A stretch of DNA of 64,000 nt from Bidens hawaiensis (lineage: Eukaryota; Streptophyta; Magnoliopsida; Asterales; Asteraceae): positions 1 through 64,000 of the forward strand of contig JAIQDT010003863.1 in the NCBI GenBank assembly GCA_021521415.1, in the 5' to 3' direction. The notes under the pieces were generated by a model. The model had not been told where the DNA came from. It ran no database searches and worked only from the letters and a program-made list of their open reading frames with translations. Made by a program: the position numbers and the translations under genes. Shown here piece by piece: positions 24,186-35,488 of this stretch (position 1 is the stretch's first letter; every line of letters starts with the position of its first letter).

Positions 24186-25133
24186 TGAAGAAACACTAAG
24201 TGACCCCGGGCAGATTACGGATAATCTGGGGGTTAAATAGATGTTTCCCACGAGGGTTAGGTCCGGCAAAGATGGTTGTTCTTCTGATGACCTGCAAAAC
24301 AGACACCGTGAGCTCGTCACTGAGAGGGGGGGTTCCTCCTTGTGACCACCCTCCGGCGTGAGAATCAGACTAGATTGCTCTGAATATAAGTGTATATTGA
24401 GAGAGATTGCTAGAGAAGATAAGATACAAGATAATGATACCGTTCCAAGGTGTTGGAGTATTTATAGCCGAAGGTAGGTTTCCAAGCATGTATAGCCAGC
24501 TGTATAATATTCCTTTTCTACCAACTGTGGGCTACGCACGTGCCATGCTGGTAGTTGGTGGGTAGGCAGCGGCTGATAGTGACATGGCCGGCTGTGTACT
24601 ATTCCTTTTCCACCAACTGCAGGCTATGTACATGCCACGACAAGGGTTGGTGAGTAGGCAGCGGCTGATAGTGACATTTTGTACTAGAGCGTGCTCCTCG
24701 TACTGTTGTCGGTGAGCTGTCACCCTGTGATTGGTTCATGGGCTACTTTGGTTAGATCTTGTCTATTTTGTCCATACCTTGGCAGGTATAGTACAAAAGA
24801 TCTTCCAGAAGCGTACGGACTGGCTCATTTGGGCGGGAGTATTCCCGCCTTGCTCATTCCTTCAGGTGACTGAATTATTGAGTGCCTTGTGCGTGTAGCC
24901 TTGCTATTAGTGCGGGTAGCCTTCCCTGATGGCTTGTATCCGCAACTGCGGGAACAGGCGGGGTACTTCACCATTGGGAGGCTTTTCCTGCGGGAACAGC
25001 TGGCGTACTGCGCGTAAGGTTTTCTTCTCTGAGCATGGTTGGTCCTGCGGAACCAGTTGGTCCTTGCGCAGACGTCCCTCTTCAAGGTGAGTCTTGCGGG
25101 TCCAACTGGGCTCTGCTGGGACCTACCTCTTCA
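24186..25133 (-). repeat. 5' LTR of Tat element copy 2
   Basis: 948 bp and the functional promoter LTR. A TATAAATA box on the - strand lies at 24459-24466. The short G run (7) and the target duplication GTTAG at 25134-25138 define its edges. Confidence 0.95.
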
Positions 25134-25138
25134 GTTAG

Positions 25139-26961
25139 GAAAATTATAACGACATGTAGTTCAAATGATCACTTTAGGAAAGATTGTGTCACTTGACGGT
25201 CAAATTGATTAATAGTTAATTGGGTTACCGGTAGTTAGTAATGACCACTCGGTTGTTGATTACCCAAGTTGTTTATGGTTCTAGCTAGTTAGTTCCTACC
25301 GTAGGATCGGTTTATATGGATGGATAAACTTATTTCTATCGGTCGCTTCTATCAGCAGACCATTTTCTAGTGATTGACCAATTTCCACTAATGATCATTT
25401 TTTGTACAAAATATCGTTAAATATGTAGATCAAAGCAAGTTCCAAAAGCTTCCATGTAGTTTTGGTCATCGCTTTGGGCGCCACGAGGTTCGTTGTCACA
25501 AAAGAGTGTTCACTTCTCGTATCATAACTCATATAGATGTTTAATTAGATTCACCTTTGGTTTTAAATCCCAAATAGTTAAAGTGGCTTTGTGACTCAAG
25601 TCACCAACAAACCTCTTCATCCGAAACAAGTGGGGCATGATGTTGGTTATCTAAAACTAGTAGCAAGATGTTCAAACATGATTTACTTATTGTCTTTTTT
25701 ATATATAATTAAAAATCAAAGAAAATAAAGTGTAGTAAGTTGGTAACCCGTCCAGTTACACAAATCGAGCATTTGTAAACATACGATTGTTGATATGTTG
25801 TGGTCTGGGAGAGATTATAAATTTACCGAGAGAAGTACATAAAAGATGGAATACTAAGGAATGATCTACATATTAGCTGTACTTATATTAACTTTAAGTG
25901 GTTGTTAGTCAAATCAAATGTTGGAGATGGTTAGATTGAGTTTTGTATCATAATAATTTGATGATGATGGTTAGATATAATAATACATTTATGAATAAGT
26001 TATCACGTATAAGTATGTAATAATATACGAACATCTACTGAATATCTATCTTTTTAGTATAATATTCGCTCTCTAGTCCTTAAGTCAAGAGCTTTTACCA
26101 CCTACTAAGGTTGAAATGCCAACTTTGGTTGTTAGCAAAGATATTCATAGGTATAATTTTATCGGTTCTCAAATTAAACTAACTAAAATATTTTAAGTTC
26201 TTTAAACTGAAAGATTGCTATAATTATCAAACTGAAATAAAATCAAATCACACTACAATGTTTAGCTTCACTGTTAAGCTCATTGAGTTTCTAACTCTCA
26301 AAATGCAACAGTACCACAAAATATTTAAGAAGATAAACAAGCAATTTAATTAAAACGTCAGACACCCATTTAACGTGTTATTAAACAAGAAGAATGTTAT
26401 GAACTTCAAGAGTCAATAATTAACCTCTTATCTATAGTTTTAGCATGATACAAATGATTGGCACTGGTAACTTACATAATTATACTATTTAGTTTCATGG
26501 TCCTTAACATATTATTAATCACTAAAACATGTGATAAGACGGTTTCTCTCACTCACTAATTCTAAATTCTAATTTGTAATACCCATATTTAGGGATTTTC
26601 GGTATCGTTACGAGTTCAGTACTAAAAATCCCAAATATAAGTACCGATACTGAAAATCCAAATATGGGTACTGATACCATAAATACTTGGTACAATATCA
26701 GTACTGAAGACAAAAAATCATGAAAATATGGTACGGTACCAGTACTATTATACCAATATTGTACCGATCTAGCAATCCTAAAGCCTCAAAGAATCAGCAT
26801 TGTATCAACAATACCTTATTGAATATCGATATCGATATTGATACCGATACCGGTTCGTGGCAGCCATAACCCATAAACACATTTGGTCTTGATGCTATAG
26901 GCGATTTTGGTAAAGCATGAAAAAGTATAGGATTATGTTAAACCCATAAATCATAATATTA
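25139..26961. other. AT-rich intergenic spacer
   Basis: No gene or RNA recognised. From 26590 to 26780 is a degenerate foldback-like stretch of alternating GTACCGATA/GGTACTGATAC motifs, starting TAGGGATT and ending AATCCTA. It resembles the element at 38056-38311 but has no target duplication. Confidence 0.5.
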
Positions 26962-27702
26962 GACCATGTGTAGTCATAAAGCTCCACTACCAGGGTTATG
27001 CGCCACGTGGCACCCAATCAGAGTTATGGTTTTGTACAAAAACAAGCTGTAGTCATAACTCTCCACTACCAGGGGTTATGCGCCACGTGGCGCCCAGTCA
27101 TTATTAATTTTATTTATTTTTTTAAATACTAAATCATTTAAATAAATTAACATAAAATTAAATACCAACTCGACCTCGGGTTGGGTCTCCGAGGCGGGTT
27201 GGGAACCTGAACCCGCAAAAATGTTTGTCATTGGGTTTTGGAAACCGGGCACCGCATTTGGCATAGAGCTTTGTAGAAGTGCAATGTACGTGGCCATTTG
27301 CGGGTCATACATTTGCGGGACGGGTACGGTTGGCGTCGGGGCGGTAGATTGGTTCGGTTGTGGATTTTGGTTGCCTTGACGGGCATATTGGCCGAAACCG
27401 AGAATATTTTGGTTGTTGTTTAGAAACATTTTGGTAGAAATATTTGTGTAAAAGATATAAATTGGTATAGAAGTAGAAGGAGTGTGTTAAAAAAAATGAG
27501 TTTGGTTTGTTTATATAGTATAAATATAATTAATATATATATATATATATATATTTATCTCAACGGCTCCAACGGCTAGTTTTTTAGATTTCTGTGCCAC
27601 CATGCGCGTTTTATATACAACGCACCAAAAAAAAATTATCATAACGCAGGGGGGCGGTGTACCCCCGCGTTTTCACCCAAAACGCTAGCAGTACACATGG
27701 TC
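26962..27702 (-). mobile_element. PIF/Harbinger-type non-autonomous element with ORF1 remnant
   Basis: Ends GACCATGTGTA and TACACATGGTC form an 11-bp inverted repeat flanked by TTA on both sides (26959-26961 and 27703-27705), the 3-bp duplication of Harbinger elements. The left end is internally duplicated: CCACTACCAGGG(G)TTATGCGCCACGTGGC occurs at about 26985 and 27064. A - strand frame from 27429 to 27076 encodes a Gln/Asn/Pro-rich N-terminus like the start of Harbinger Myb/SANT-like ORF1 proteins, then runs out into unrelated sequence with no Myb domain. No transposase is present. Confidence 0.75.
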
Positions 27703-27705
27703 TTA

Positions 27706-27891
27706 GAAGGTTTGGATTAAGGCGGTGAAGTTAGTCAGAGTACTAGTAGTATTCGTGACAGTCACGTAATCCATCCATCTGCTTGCTACCAGAAACCGTT
27801 GGGGTTTGGTGTAGTATATCAATCAATCAATCAATGCAGTTTCATTCTCTTACCTGCCAAAAACACATCTCCCTCAAACACACCGACGCCA
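27706..27891 (+). promoter_or_regulatory. SCP2 promoter/5' UTR region
   Basis: Only 186 bases separate the Harbinger element from the SCP2 start codon. An (AATC)4 microsatellite is at about 27819-27834. The transposon therefore sits at or near the proximal promoter. No clear TATA box was identified. Confidence 0.4.
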
Positions 27892-29448
27892 ATGGGTTCT
27901 TCCGACCTGAAATCCGCTGCCTTGATGGAGCAGATGAAAGCTCATCTATCCACCGACGCCGGTAAAGCCATCACCAAGAAGATCGGCCTCGTTTACCAAA
28001 TCAATATTGCTCCCAAGGTTTTTGATTGATCTGTTAGAGAATTAAATTAAATTAGTTGCTGCTACTGGATGAATTAATTTATTTATTGACAGAAACTTGG
28101 ATTTAACGAGGAGAGTTACGTTGTGGATCTCAAGAAAGGAGAGGTTACCAAAGGTATCAACTCCCGCCTTTATTCCTTCAAAATTAATTGTTAATTATTC
28201 GTTCAATTTGGGGAGATAATGTTTCCACCTTCATTTTAGGTTATAGTTTTCGTGTTAAGCTTGTTCTAGTTCAAATCATCATAATTATAAGCTTTGTCCC
28301 TGCAACCAACATCTAAAATTTAAATGGTATTTTTGGTTTTCTTGCTCTGGAAGCTGTGGAATGTAAGAACAGGGTACAGTGGGTCGTGGGTCATGCGTAG
28401 TAATTTTACGACCTCTAAAACCCAAAACTTTGTTTTTAATAGAATCGGTTTTGCTATTCAAAAGGGGGTTGCGGTGCAGCTTGTTGCCCAGTTACCTGCC
28501 AATGTATTTTATTCGTGTGATTTTGAGCAATATATAAAAAACCAAGATTGAAAAAAATGTTGATTTCAGTGATCGGGACTGGTAATTGATTATTTGATCT
28601 GCTTTGATCTTAATAAACCTCAAGACTTTTACTCTTCAGTAGACTGTGATCGGATTGTTTCAAGGCTGCTAGATGTATGGTTTGAAATTCATATGAACTA
28701 AATTGATCTCACATAAACTGTTCATGTTGTACCACTAATATGCTCATAAAACAACTAAGAAGCTAAAATGTTGTCTTAACTCTTGAAATCCAAGTGTGTA
28801 CATTGCTTGAGTTTTCAGTAGGCTTCCTAAATATTCCATCTTTGTTAACTGTTATTGACTTGTTGTGTTTGCTATTAACTTAGAACACATAGGAATTAGG
28901 AAATGAGGTTAATCATATAGAGTGATTGCTAATATGCCCATTAAAACTACAATCGGGTCTATAACTTTTGGTATTTTTATTATCCGTCAAGTTTGAATAC
29001 ATATGAAATGGATTTTTGGATAAAATCTCAGGCATTGGGGTTAATATTATGAAAAGGATTCAAGTTGAGAACATTTTTCATTTGACTTTTGTTGACGGGG
29101 ATTACAGGTCCATATGAAGGTGGAAAACCGGATGCCACTTTTTCTTTCACAGATGAAGACTTCTTCAGAGTTGCCACCGGAAAAATGAACCCTCAGATGG
29201 CTTTCATGAGGTAAACATTAACGACTTTTCAAACCATTGTAAAACTATACCTACATTTGCAAAAATGAGCATGTTTTTATGGCATCTAAACACGGACAAT
29301 GATTAGTAACAGTATGATATAGTTGGAAATTTGATGAGTTATTTTATGGTTTGTTTATACGCACAGGGGTGCAATGAAGGTGAAAGGCAGTTTGAGTGCA
29401 GCCCAGAAGTTCACACCTGATATCTTCCCAAAACCCGCAAAGATGTAA
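27892..29448 (+). CDS. SCP2: Sterol carrier protein 2 (SCP2 domain), peroxisomal lipid-binding protein
   Basis: Four exons: 27892-28017, 28093-28153, 29108-29210 and 29367-29448, with phases joining exactly to give 123 residues, the usual length of plant stand-alone SCP2. The protein is a single SCP2 fold. Recognised stretches are LSTDAGKAITKKIGLVYQIN (residues 19-38), VVDLKKGEVTKG, GKMNPQMAFMRGAMKVKGS and LSAAQKFTPDIFPKP near the end. It binds fatty acyl-CoA and sterol-like lipids. The C-terminus Ala-Lys-Met fits the peroxisomal PTS1 consensus, where Arabidopsis SCP2 has SKL. The ATG at 27892 is the first in frame with the family N-terminus. Intron 2 is 954 bp; open frames in it are not coding. 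The gene looks intact. Confidence 0.93.
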
Positions 29449-30884
29449 TGTTGTTGATTATGAAACTAGATAATATAAACAAGGTAATAAGTATGTTGCT
29501 TTCTCTATGTTATAATGCTTGTTAATGGAAATGATTATTGTCCAAGTCTTGTTTGTTTTGATCTATTTTATCAGTGGAATGATTGGGTTTAACTACTCAA
29601 ATGAATAGGGTTTCATATGCTACCTATGGCACCCCAGTTGTTTAGAAAATGTTATTGTGACCTGAGCAAACATCAAAAACAATACCAAGAAAAGCTCAAC
29701 AACAATAGCAATGTATGAATTTGAAATAAATCAACCTGTATAAATATACTGCCTAAACTTAAAAATTGCAAGACCACCAAAAATTCATGAAAGCAATTTA
29801 GCATGACCACCTTAGTAAACAAGTGTTAACAGCATATATTTGCTAGCTCAGGTGGTCAGGTCTCCGGTTTAACCCCTACTAAGTGCAAATAATGTAAATG
29901 TGGGCGAGCACCCTTGGGAAGAATTCGAACTTGGGGTGTGGCGAGCATTGCTGCCACCAAGCTAACGTTCAAAATATAGTTATATAGACTATAGTCTAGA
30001 AGCTAATATCACTTGCTATAAACAAATTTCTGATAACCGTTTGAATAACACCCCTTAAAACGAAGTTGGACACAAGAGTCATGTATATAAAATCAGTCAA
30101 CCATAACCATATATTTTTGTAGGAAACAAATATCGCAAGCCACCACCGTATAAAGAGTTAAAAACAACACTAAGGCCAACTTGGACACTTAAGAAAAATA
30201 AAATAATGAATGCTAAGACCAAATAATGTTTTATGTTATTAGTTACCACTAAAAGATAACACTTCAAAAAGGTAAAAATCACAAATACTTGGTTCTGGCC
30301 AAAACTGAGTTAGTGCCAGCTGCGCTTGATCAATCACCCTCAACAATCTCCTTTTTGGACGCTGAACACATCAACTGCGTTCTAATTTTGTAACTCTGTA
30401 GTCTTCTCTCGAACTAGTGCAGCGCTTTCTCTTCGATTATTCATGAAGACCACTTGAAGCCATGCAGAGCTTCAATTTATCCAACAGTCTCAGCTTATAA
30501 AACAATGACAGCATCATATATTTGATTTGAGAACTACTTTGAAACTTGACGACCAATCTGTCATCGTCAGAATTTTATTACATGGTAGAATTTTCATGAT
30601 TAAGGTAAAAGCATTGTGTAGTGCATTTAAATTCACGGGTTAGTTCGTATTTTATGTTTTATTTGAAAACACTTCACACGTGCATATTTAACACAACTAA
30701 TAAGAAAAAATTAACATTAAAGTAAAAACAACAGAGGAATTGAAAACTTAACGTCAAATGAAAACCAAGCAATTCAGGCATTACAACAATATCTTTGCTA
30801 GCAACTAAAGTACAATCAATCGTTCCATAATATTGTTTAACAGAAGTCATTACTAAGAACAATAAACAAACAAAAACCACAATA
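29449..30884. other. Intergenic region between convergent SCP2 and CYPRO4 genes
   Basis: Holds the 3' UTRs of both genes and no recognised gene. A block at 29840-29990 (AGCTCAGGTGGTCAGGTCT... TTCGAACTTGGGG) looks weakly tRNA/SINE-like. Confidence 0.5.
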
Positions 30885-33357
30885 TCAAGCATATGAAAGC
30901 CTGCTACTCGATATACTGAAAGAGCTAACTTTCAGTGGAGTAGCAACAACCAATGGAGCTTCTGGTGAATCACTGACTGCAAACTTCTCGTGCATGAACC
31001 GACTTTCAACAATTGAGTTGTCTTTAGGGACAATCTTGTAGCAGTAGCAACTCTTTAGACCCACTTGGTTTCTGTAGCACTCGTGGGACCCATCTTTCAC
31101 CTGCTGGAAGCTCCATATCACACTAAATTTGCCCACCGTGGCCACCAGGTGGCGTTCTTGCTTCCCACCTTCTGTGACCTGTCATTTCATTCAAATTCTC
31201 ATATATAAATCAAAATTAAACTGCAGATTGCTTTTAAGACGTTGCATAAGTATGCAAAAAACCAAAATTACCAAACCGTAACAAAAAAATCAAGCACAAC
31301 AAAAAATTGACGATTTAATTTTAAGTTTAAAAAAACGATTTTTTGATCTGCTATCGGTTTTGCTATCAAACAAGCCAAACTGTTGGGACCAAAAAGACCG
31401 ATTTTAAGTAATTTCTAAGAAACTTATAAAATAGTGTACTGTATAAAAAAAAAACAAATGTGAACAAATGACCATAAACAAACGTATACTAACATACAAA
31501 AATGAATTTTCACAAATATAAAAAAACAAATCAGGCGTGTTCAGGTTCGTTCGTTTAATATATGTGAACACGAACTATCTACCAAACGGTTCACTGAATA
31601 TTTAGTTTATTTATAGACATACCTACCAATAACTAATTAACTATCTTACGAAACCAGATGTTGCAATCACCACAAAACGTTAATAAACAGCATAACATGA
31701 TGCAAATAAACAGAATAAAGAAAGTATAACCAATACATACCCAAGAGAATTGAGCACCACGAAACTTGTTAAACATTCCAGCCCTATGTGAATCAAGCGG
31801 ATTCAACTTCAACAACCTCGGAGCTGAAATTCTGTTCCCCATACGCCCTGCAAAACCTGTCTTCGATTTCCCATCTTTATCAGTAAACAACGTGCAGATA
31901 AGAATCAGATACGTATCAGTCGTGCCCAATATCCACTTCCCATCATAAGTAACATCCACATGTGTTATTGGTGACCCAAGCCCCGGGAATGCAGTCTTTG
32001 CCTGTCTCATTGAACTAACCGAATACAACCTTATCTTCCCATCAACCGACCCGACAACAATTGACCCGTCACCAGTTGTTGCAAAACACTGAAAGTTAGT
32101 CCCTCTAGAAAACTGATGCCCTAGTGTCCAGTTCAATACCGGAGCGTTTGAGTCAGCAAGATTCTGAACAATCCCGTGTCGGTCCCGCATGTCCCATCTG
32201 CAAAGACGATTATCATCGAGACCCAAGAAAGTCGTTCCCGAAGGGTCCATCTGGGCTCCTTTACTGTCATTTGTCACGTCCCGCATTGTAATATCCGTCC
32301 CATCTTTTGCAAACTTCCACTCAGTCACAACTTTCCCGGTTTCAATATCAAACTGGTGAACCCCATTCGTGTGCGGTTTCCCGTTAACCATCGGGCTCAT
32401 CAACAACATGTTGGTTTCAGCTTTCATTAACAAAGCCTTTCTAGGAGTCGAATCAACGTGGCTTTTTATCGCGTTATCGAACCCAACGTAAACCCCTTTC
32501 CCGTGTATCCCGTGACTAAAATTCTTAACCACCTGAATACCCGAATCACTTACCAAAAAACTGTTGTCTAAAGCACCCAAAGCAAGGCTTTTTATGCTTC
32601 CACCTTTCGCAGCCTCTTCAAACTCCTCTCTCAGATCATGGTTGGCCCGAACCGGGGTCTTGAAAACCGGACTTTGCGCGAAACTATCCTCCGCATCCTC
32701 CCACATCGAATCATCCGCAGCTTCCGGGTTAGCCCACGCCACAAAATCCTTACCAAAAATCATAGCTTTATTCGCCTCGTTGCACTCGAACCCATAAGTG
32801 TTTTCAAACAAACACTTTTCATACTCCTCCACAAACTTCTTATAATCATCAACATTAAAAAACTTTATCGCGTAAACCCCATTCGCCACGAAATCAATCC
32901 GCAATTGTTCCGCAATCGGCTTCAACTGCAGCTGCTGATCAACCAAAGCCTTAACCTTTGACCCAACTTTCAAAACCCAATACAAGTCCTCATCTGCTTC
33001 ATCATCGTCTTCGTACTCTTCGTCTCCGTTGGATGCCGATTTAACGAAGCGAAAGGAGACGAGCTTTTCGACAACGACCCATTTGGAATCAGCAGTGTTT
33101 CCACCGGTGTGGATGTAAAGCTTGACTGGGTTGTTTACCGTTTGGTTCTTGGATTGATATTTGAGCTTTAAAGCTTTGAGCTTGGCTTCAATTTGGTCTA
33201 CGGAATTGGGGGGTTTTGGTGGGGTTTTGATGGGTGATTGGTGGTCTTTTACATCTTCATAGTCTTCTTCTTCTTCTTGTTCGGAGTGTTGTTCGGATTC
33301 GGATTCTGATTCAGAGTCAGATATTAGTAAATCTTGGCGGCTTTCAGAGGCACCCAT
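30885..33357 (-). CDS. CYPRO4: CYPRO4 / VID27-like protein
   Basis: Two exons, 33357-31741 (539 codons) and 31178-30885 (97 codons plus stop), separated by a 562-bp intron with phase-0 borders; 636 residues in all, close to the family length. The N-terminus MGASES fits an N-myristoylation signal. It is followed by a Ser/Glu-rich acidic stretch (residues 13-40), a PH-like N-terminal half with [14 protein letters not shown] and another acidic run, then the C-terminal VID27 beta-propeller with [40 protein letters not shown] and [20 protein letters not shown]. Yeast Vid27 has a vacuolar import and degradation role; the plant function is poorly known. No lesions seen. Confidence 0.93.
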
Positions 33358-35488
33358 TTGGGACTGAAATGAGTTGAATTGGGTGATTAGGGTTGATGGT
33401 GAGATTTGATTTGATTTGATTTGAAAGGTGAAATGGAGAAAGAGGAGCGTCGGTAGGTGTATGTGAAGAGGCGGGCAACTTTAAATTTTGAAATTCATAC
33501 TTTTTCAATTCAAGATTAGGGTTTTGCTGACATGGATTCAATTTGGGTCCAACTTTGAAAAAATTAAAAATTTAATTAAGAATTAAAAAGTGTAATTATA
33601 TATACAACTTAACGTAATTATATAAATAACACTACTTGTAAATATAATTACACTATTTGATTCTTATCGTTAACACTTAATTTAATTTATATGTTAACTT
33701 TCTTCTTTACAATTAATTATAACAAGATTAATAAAGTAATTGATGACTTTGGAGAGAAAAGTATTGTGGATAATAAAGTTTATGTAACTTTAAGAATCAA
33801 GATGCAAATTATTTTGTTACAAGCATTTATATGTATAATTTTAAAATAACTATCGAGGAGACAAACTTATATGATTAGGTTGAAAAACATGTCATCCAAA
33901 ACCTTAGGTAAATTATAACAATGTTTTGATTGCTGGCTTATATTTTTTGATTGGTCATATATCCATTCATAATGTTTACAGAGGGAAGCTTTGAAGTTAT
34001 GTTTCTTTTAGACCTTTAGGATCTAGTATCATTAGGTCATCTTGAGATTATAACAAAATAATTAGAGTTAAAATTTACGCTTATGAGTTTTGCTTCAATT
34101 ATCATCATTTGCTTCGGTAAAATAGATGTTTATTAAAGACTACCATTGACGCATTCGGTGTCAATTTTACTCTAGATATTTAAGAAAAAAAATAAGAAAT
34201 ATAAAACCAACTTCTTCTATCTTTTTCACTATTTTTTAATAACAAATTTTTCCACCATAAAATTCTTCAAACCTTGCATTTACAATAATTTAACCTATCG
34301 TCTTATTTTTGCAAGTGGGAGTACCGTACCATTAGACCAATAGTCATGGGTATAAGTTTCTAGCATAAATGTGATATAAGTTGTTTTCAGCCTGTGATAT
34401 AAGTTTCTAGCATAAATATGTAATTAAAAAGAACTAAAGAAGAAGATTGTTTTTGTTAGCTTAAGCCTTAATATCCTGTTAGCTAACAGAATTAGTTGGT
34501 TAACAGCTAATTGACACTTTACAATTGAACCATCTCAGGTGTGGGTTGGGAAATTGGTATAAGTACAACAAATCCACATCTGCAATGGATTAGGTAATAA
34601 GATCAATCAAATCCACATGTAAACATTAATAATAACAATATTATTATGTAGACATTTACTAAATCTGCTTGGTGTTGCTAAGATATATTGCCATTATTCT
34701 TTTCTTTTTTTCTTCTTTTTAATATAGGCATCCGTTATTCACATAGTCATGATATATTTGAATAGTCGTTTTAAAGTCTTCGATAAATAAATGGGTACAA
34801 AGTGGTTACAAACACATGATTAAAATATGGATTAATCGGTGAATACAAGTACAACACTAGAGAATACAATGTTAGAAACTATAACACTTGAAATTTTTTT
34901 TAGGGATAATTGATTCTTTTATATATAACACAAACCGAACTACATCTGGATAATGGGTAAGCGAGGAACAAGCTGCGCCGCTATCCCCTTTTGAATCGCA
35001 AAGCCTATGCTACTAAATATAAATCATTGGTTCCTCGGGCTCTGCGAGTCACTATGGACCACCTTCTGCACCCGCTCCAAGAAGCGAACCGCCTAGTACA
35101 CTACATGTTCTTATCTTAATTACTAGGATGCTACCATTGAGAAAAATTTTCATCAAATAGATCCGATGGTAATAAGTGGTTCTCAAGTTTCAAAATTTAC
35201 AAGCCAGCCCCTGTATGCATTATTGTTCAATATAAACCAATTTTAAGTAGATAACTACGAAAACCACATAAACAATGGAAATAAAAGTACTTATGCGATT
35301 ATCACAGTTTTCTATTTAAAATTGGTTTTGTATACATAATACGCCACTATGTGTATTTTTGTGTTTCAAAAAGATGATTTGTGACCAAATAAGGATAAAA
35401 ATTACATTTTTTACTTCACAGAATGAACATTACACAACCCAAACCCCAATTTTGTTATACAATAAAATTAAGAATGATCATATCACAG
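33358..35488. other. Intergenic region upstream of CYPRO4 and downstream of the WEB gene
   Basis: 33358-33480 is the CYPRO4 5' UTR (low-complexity GATTTGATTT repeat at 33402-33424). The rest is AT-rich. A more GC-rich unrecognised block lies at 34925-35115 (GCGAGGAACAAGCTGCGCCG... CTCCAAGAAGCGAACCGCC); it has no open frame of note and may be a transposon fragment. Confidence 0.45.

Larger units (their letters stand above)
12880..25133 (-). mobile_element. Complete Ty3/gypsy Tat-lineage retrotransposon (copy 2), 12.25 kb
   Basis: Two LTRs (12880-13833 and 24186-25133) flank the internal region, and the insertion is bracketed by an exact 5-bp duplication GTTAG at 12875-12879 and 25134-25138. 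The gag-pol strand is -, so the 5' LTR is on the right. Next to it is TTGGCGCCATCC (24185-24174), the primer binding site, whose TGG pairs with a tRNA 3' CCA. Pol order is protease, reverse transcriptase, RNase H, a second archaeal-type RNase H, integrase; the doubled RNase H marks the Tat lineage. An antisense spliced gene lies between pol and the 3' LTR. All coding parts are damaged. Confidence 0.96.

Noticed and set aside
29834..29995. tRNA-derived SINE or tRNA gene (AGCTCAGGTGGTCAG... TTCGAAC).
   Set aside because: Box A and box B look-alikes are about 95 bases apart and no target duplication or tail was found; too weak to call.
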